Assembly (NCBI GenBank): GCA_964476135.1
Contig: CAYYYG010000002.1
Span: forward strand, 1 to 64,000
Source of the DNA: CAYYYG01 sp964476135
GTDB taxonomy: Bacteria > Patescibacteriota > Microgenomatia > UBA1406 > GWC2-37-13
Reading direction: 5' to 3'
Length of the DNA: 64,000 bases
Made by a program: the position numbers and the translations under genes. Shown piece after piece: positions 60,609-64,000 of this stretch (position 1 is its first letter; each line of letters opens with the position of its first letter). Below the pieces are notes generated by a model that saw only the letters and a program-made list of their open reading frames with translations, had not been told where the DNA came from and ran no database searches.

Positions 60609-60625
60609 AAATTGATTTTAACATA

Positions 60626-61390
60626 TCAATTTTCCAGTATTGCAGAAGCGCTCCTTACAGCGGAATTTCTTGAGATCCGGTCAGCAACCCTTGGTTCATC
60701 TCCTACAGGCACATCACATTCATAGGTTGGAAATTCATCGATTAACTCATGTGTACATCTGATCGCACCATTCGCCTGTAGGATTTCGTCAGATACCTCA
60801 TCAGGAACACGTTGCTGAAAGACTACCCGCACCCGTCCTGGCACATAATTTTTTGGAATAAACCACGTTGCCATGGTCCATATCAACCAGATAATCGTAA
60901 TAGCCAAGGCAACATACCAGTATCTATTATCGATGACCGCAGACTTTGCCGGAAAATCAGATTTGACTCTTTTTAAAGTGCCATTTGGATCGTGGGACAG
61001 GTCGGCTAAGTAAAGCGACATATCATCGATATTTTTCTGATTTACCCCAAAATCTAAAAATTGACCCATCAGCGATCTTGACTTTAAAAACACTTTATGC
61101 CGATCCTCTTCAAAAAAGAGTGTGAGATTAACCTCCTGCACTCCCCTTGGGACAATACCCCATTTACCGACTTGAAAAATATATATTGTTTTTTCTTGGG
61201 ATGATTCTTTGTGCAAAAGCGACCAGCTATGCAAACGGGCGAAGTATGCGATATGTGAATCCAAGATGTCTGCAGGCAGCTTATCTGTTAGGGTTATCTC
61301 GACATCGCTTTGCTTACTGACTCCCATAATCTGCATCAGATAACCGACAGCAGGAAAAACCACCATAAGCACAATAAGCGTTATTAACAT
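60626..61390 (-). CDS. Two-TM protein with a protease-propeptide-like C-terminal domain
   Basis: A 254-aa protein between ftsW and murG that I do not recognise as any known division protein. It has an N-terminal membrane helix (about 2-20), an outer or inner domain (about 28-150, beta-rich), a second helix (about 157-178, YVALAITIIWLIWTMATWFI) and a 75-residue end. This end (YVPGRVRVVFQQRVPDEVSD, then DEPRVADRISRNSAVRSASA) resembles the propeptide of subtilisin-like proteases (fervidolysin prodomain, I9 type), but no protease follows. Gaps are 1 bp to ftsW and 17 bp to murG, so it belongs to the operon. Confidence 0.6.
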   Translation of the reverse strand: MLITLIVLMVVFPAVGYLMQIMGVSKQSDVEITLTDKLPADILDSHIAYFARLHSWSLLHKESSQEKTIYIFQVGKWGIVPRGVQEVNLTLFFEEDRHKVFLKSRSLMGQFLDFGVNQKNIDDMSLYLADLSHDPNGTLKRVKSDFPAKSAVIDNRYWYVALAITIIWLIWTMATWFIPKNYVPGRVRVVFQQRVPDEVSDEILQANGAIRCTHELIDEFPTYECDVPVGDEPRVADRISRNSAVRSASAILEN

Positions 61391-61391
61391 A

Positions 61392-62501
61392 TTATTTTTT
61401 TATTTGACGAGCGATGTTTATTGCGATTCCCGCCATCATAAATGATGTTAACATATGTGAGCCTCCATATGAAATGAAAGATAATGGCACGCCGGTAAGC
61501 GGCAACAAATTGACCATTCCGGACAAATTTACGACCATTTGGATGGCAAAAAAAGCAAATATACCACCTGCCAAGAGCTGTCCAAATCGATCTTGGGTGT
61601 CGCGGGCTACTTTATATATTGTATAAAGAAAGAAAAAGAGGGCAAACAGTAATAAAACCGACCCGACATATCCTATTTCCTCGCCTATAATCGCAAAAAT
61701 CGAGTCCGTGTGCGCCTCCGGTAAAAAAAGATACTTCTGCCTGGAAGCGCCGAATCCACGTCCAAATATGCCACCTGAAGATAACGATATTAAAATTTGA
61801 CTTATATGATATGTTATTCCAAGAGGATCCAGATCCGGATCAAAAAAAGCCATTATTCTTCTGAATCTATATGGCGATGTTTTCGCCAAGAAATAAAATC
61901 CACCGAATGCAGCCGGCAGAAAAAAAAGTAAAAAATGAAGGTCGTAACCGGCCAAAAAATATATGGAAATACCTACCGAAAAAATAATAATTGCCGTACC
62001 CATGTCTGGCTGCAGGACAATAAGCCCCATCAGTAAACCCATCAGTAGTACGAATGAAAAAAACCGCTTTTTTTCCGGTTTGAGAAACCATGATGAAAGG
62101 TAAATCACGGTTGCAACTTTGGCAAATTCAGTAGGCTGAAGCCGAAAAAAACCCAAATCAATCCAACGACGCGCTCCGCCAGCACTGTGTCCGAAGCCGG
62201 GCAACAGTACAATAAACAATAGTCCGATGGCGACCGACATCAGGATTATGGATAAAGAATACAGTTTACGATAGTTGAAAAAAGAAAAAAAAATCATGGC
62301 GCAAATTCCAACAAACAGCCAAACTGTTTGCCTTTTCAAATACATAAAACTGTCACCCGACTCGGTAAAACTCCTGACCGATGACGCTTCAAAAACAAAA
62401 AATAAACCAAACACCGAAATAAGAATCGGCATGAATACCAGCCAGCGGTATCTGCCGGAAGATTTTATTTGAAGTTGTTTTGTTTTTCTGGGTCTCATCA
62501 T
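61392..62501 (-). CDS. ftsW: SEDS glycosyltransferase FtsW
   Basis: Septal peptidoglycan polymerase. It is 369 aa from the ATG at 62501, which overlaps the murD stop in ATGA; the longer frame (62525) would overlap murD by 28 bp. Features are SAGGARRWIDLGFFRLQP, then TEFAKVATVIYLSSWFL, QPDMGTAIIIFSVGISIYFL, GGIFGRGFGASRQKYLFLPE with AHTDSIFAIIGEE, and PLSFISYGGSHML. The basic start MMRPRKTKQ is cytoplasmic. Confidence 0.95.
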   Translation of the reverse strand: MMRPRKTKQLQIKSSGRYRWLVFMPILISVFGLFFVFEASSVRSFTESGDSFMYLKRQTVWLFVGICAMIFFSFFNYRKLYSLSIILMSVAIGLLFIVLLPGFGHSAGGARRWIDLGFFRLQPTEFAKVATVIYLSSWFLKPEKKRFFSFVLLMGLLMGLIVLQPDMGTAIIIFSVGISIYFLAGYDLHFLLFFLPAAFGGFYFLAKTSPYRFRRIMAFFDPDLDPLGITYHISQILISLSSGGIFGRGFGASRQKYLFLPEAHTDSIFAIIGEEIGYVGSVLLLFALFFFLYTIYKVARDTQDRFGQLLAGGIFAFFAIQMVVNLSGMVNLLPLTGVPLSFISYGGSHMLTSFMMAGIAINIARQIKK

Positions 62502-63742
62502 TTCTCGGATAACTTCTGAACCCAATATTTAAACTGGTCACCCTTTTCTTCAAAGTTTTTCCACAAACTGTAACTTGGAGAGGCACAAGACAGAAGACAT
62601 ACCGAACCCTGGACACCGTTTTCGAAGGCAGCTTTCACGGCCGATTCCATCGTGACACACCTAATTATTTTTGGTTTATAAACTAGATCTTTTAGTTTAT
62701 TCAGTGCTTCCAATATTGCTTGGCCGGAATCGGGAAAAAGCACAATTACGGAAATTTTTTTTTCAGCAAGTACCTTTGCCAATTGTTCAAAACGGTATCC
62801 TCGATCCTGACCACCCAAAAAAATTACACTAATATTATCGAGTGATTTTATCGCTTCGATCGTGGACTCGGGCGTTGTCGATATAGCATCATCATAGAAT
62901 TTTATCCCAGAGTAATCGCCGATGTATTCAAGCCGATGCGGCAGTGGTTTAAAACTAGAAAGAGATTGTAATATGTCATTTTCTGATACATCAAGCAGTC
63001 TTGCGACTGTTGCTGCTCCGCGGACATTCTGGAGGTTATGATCTCCTATCAGCGAGACCGACGATGAGGTAATTTTTGGCCAAGCATCGAAAGGTACAGG
63101 CACAGCGTGTGTTTGCCTTGTCCACTGCTCAAGCAGTTCAAATTTCTGATTGTAGACATAATAATTGCTTGGCTTTGAATATTTAATAATATTGAGCTTT
63201 GCCGCATAATAATTTTCCAAACCGCCATGGAAAGTCATATGTTCAGGGAAAATACTCGTCACTACACTTATATCTGGAGAGTATTTCAGGTCGCACAATT
63301 GGTAACTTGACAGTTCGCAAACATAAATATCATTGTTTTGGTCATTATCAATTAATGCCGAGAGCATCGGATAACCGATATTTCCGACCAGTTTCGTCTT
63401 TCTGCCGGAATGGTTAAGTATATGGCTTATAAGCGAGGCAGTCGTGCTTTTGCCTTTTGATCCGGTCACTCCAATGATTGTTTTATTACCTACAACTGCG
63501 GAAAAAAACAAATTGGTAGCCGTAGTTGTCGGGATGGTAATTTTATCTGGCCTGACTCCTGGGGATCTTATAGCAATGTCGAATTTATTTTGGAACTTAA
63601 GGTAATCGTCGCCGTCGTTTTGGTCAGTGACTGTAATATCAGGATTATCTATTTTTACACGAAGATATTTTTCGACAGAGAGTCCTTCTCGACCATATCC
63701 GACTATAAGAATTTTTTTTCCTTTTAGCTTCTCGATTTGCAT
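62498..63742 (-). CDS. murD: UDP-MurNAc-L-Ala:D-Glu ligase MurD
   Basis: Adds D-Glu to UDP-MurNAc-L-Ala. It is 414 aa, slightly short. It begins with a Rossmann domain (KKILIVGYGREGLSVEKYLR), has the ATP loop GVTGSKGKST at 91-100, the central-domain DISVVTSIFPEHMTFHGGLE segment, and RLEYIGDYSGIKFYDDAIST, then TTPEST, in the C-terminal part. It ends in TGA. FtsW is translationally coupled to it. Confidence 0.96.
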   Translation of the reverse strand: MQIEKLKGKKILIVGYGREGLSVEKYLRVKIDNPDITVTDQNDGDDYLKFQNKFDIAIRSPGVRPDKITIPTTTATNLFFSAVVGNKTIIGVTGSKGKSTTASLISHILNHSGRKTKLVGNIGYPMLSALIDNDQNNDIYVCELSSYQLCDLKYSPDISVVTSIFPEHMTFHGGLENYYAAKLNIIKYSKPSNYYVYNQKFELLEQWTRQTHAVPVPFDAWPKITSSSVSLIGDHNLQNVRGAATVARLLDVSENDILQSLSSFKPLPHRLEYIGDYSGIKFYDDAISTTPESTIEAIKSLDNISVIFLGGQDRGYRFEQLAKVLAEKKISVIVLFPDSGQAILEALNKLKDLVYKPKIIRCVTMESAVKAAFENGVQGSVCLLSCASPSYSLWKNFEEKGDQFKYWVQKLSEK

Positions 63743-63749
63743 ACAGTAA

Positions 63750-64000
63750 TCAAATTAAAGGTTTAATCGGCAGCGGATTCATGATTGTTTTTTCGAGTGC
63801 AGCAAAGTCTGGGTTGCCGGATAAAATTTCCTTCTTAAAAATTTCCATAGCGGGAGTCCCTGCATATCCGCCATTATTATATGCTCGAAACATCGCAACC
63901 TTAACCTCATCAGGTGTACCTACACAGTCAAACGGCTTTACGCCTTCAATTCCAAGTAACTGTCGAAAGATGCCGCTCATTTTTGTATCCGCATACATAT
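63750..64000 (-). CDS. C-terminal part of an unrecognised gene (cut by the window edge)
   Basis: An open frame that ends 7 bp before murD and runs to the window edge. At least 82 residues are visible, including GVKPFDCVGTPDEVKVAMFR and YNNGGYAGTPAMEIFKKEIL. I cannot assign a family. In other dcw clusters this place is held by mraY, murF or murE, but the visible part does not look like any of them. The ATG at 63998 need not be the true start. Confidence 0.6.
   Translation of the reverse strand, partial: MYADTKMSGIFRQLLGIEGVKPFDCVGTPDEVKVAMFRAYNNGGYAGTPAMEIFKKEILSGNPDFAALEKTIMNPLPIKPLI

Noticed and set aside
62502..62525. Longer ftsW start overlapping murD by 28 bp
   Set aside because: The ATG at 62501 gives the standard ATGA coupling and a normal FtsW N-terminus.
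1..64000. Recoding of TGA (Gracilibacteria/Absconditabacteria code)
   Set aside because: TGA clearly ends lemA, dnaE and murD, and no gene needs readthrough.

Overview
The window reads as a chromosomal segment of a Candidate Phyla Radiation (Patescibacteria) bacterium. This is an inference from gene content and style, because there is no rRNA in the window. The pointers are: a CPR-type F420-glutamate-ligase-like domain; a surface protein with a cohesin-like domain, Pro/Thr linkers and a dockerin; a one-domain ATP synthase delta subunit; a eukaryote-like (type 2) IleRS; few Shine-Dalgarno sites; and many promoters placed so that the mRNA would begin at or within a few bases of the start codon. 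TGA ends several genes (lemA, dnaE, murD), so the code is standard. This argues against the TGA=Gly lineages (Gracilibacteria, Absconditabacteria). The window is almost fully coding, with no gap over 300 bp. I see no CRISPR array, insertion sequence or prophage.

1-5.5 kb (minus): uvrB, a DUF202 membrane protein, an NhaD-type antiporter and an APC permease. 5.5-10.8 kb (minus): tRNA-Glu, a TM-helix membrane protein, yraN, rplS, pyrG and topA. 10.8-31.1 kb (minus): one long run of tightly packed genes, read in transcription order as polX; lemA-htpX-fusion protein; PPIase-gatCAB; dockerin protein; dnaE; then the complete F1Fo ATP synthase operon (atpZ/I-B-E-F-H-A-G-D-C). The fusion protein (26011-27831) joins a class II amidotransferase-like domain to an F420-ligase-like domain, and is the most unusual single gene here.

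31.1-33.1 kb (mostly plus): a LysM protein, tRNA-Gly, a small zinc-ribbon protein, and tRNA-Thr followed after one base by the start codon of a membrane-anchored Ig-like protein.

33.1-50.4 kb: a surface-glycan island of two divergent arms that meet near 40.0 kb. It carries six GT2 domains, four GT4 domains, two polytopic GT-C-like proteins, an O-antigen-ligase/Wzy-like protein, a Wzx-like flippase fused to a GT2 domain, a double-GT2 fusion, and a secreted glycoside-hydrolase-like protein. No sugar-nucleotide synthesis, Wzz, ABC exporter or initiating phosphoglycosyltransferase gene is in the window. A reasonable model is that the DPM1-like half of the 724-aa protein makes a lipid-linked sugar for the GT-C proteins, that the other transferases build a lipid-linked oligosaccharide, and that the fused flippase and the Wzy-like protein export and polymerise or transfer it.

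50.4-64 kb: tRNA-Val and lepB, then on the minus strand, in transcription order, a cell-division/wall (dcw) cluster (unidentified partial gene, murD, ftsW, a novel membrane protein, murG, ftsQ, ftsA, ftsZ), followed by ileS, rodA, rplU-rpmA and an orphan ParB-type HTH protein. The dcw cluster lacks murC, murB and ddl within the window, and has an extra two-TM protein ending in a domain that resembles a subtilisin propeptide.
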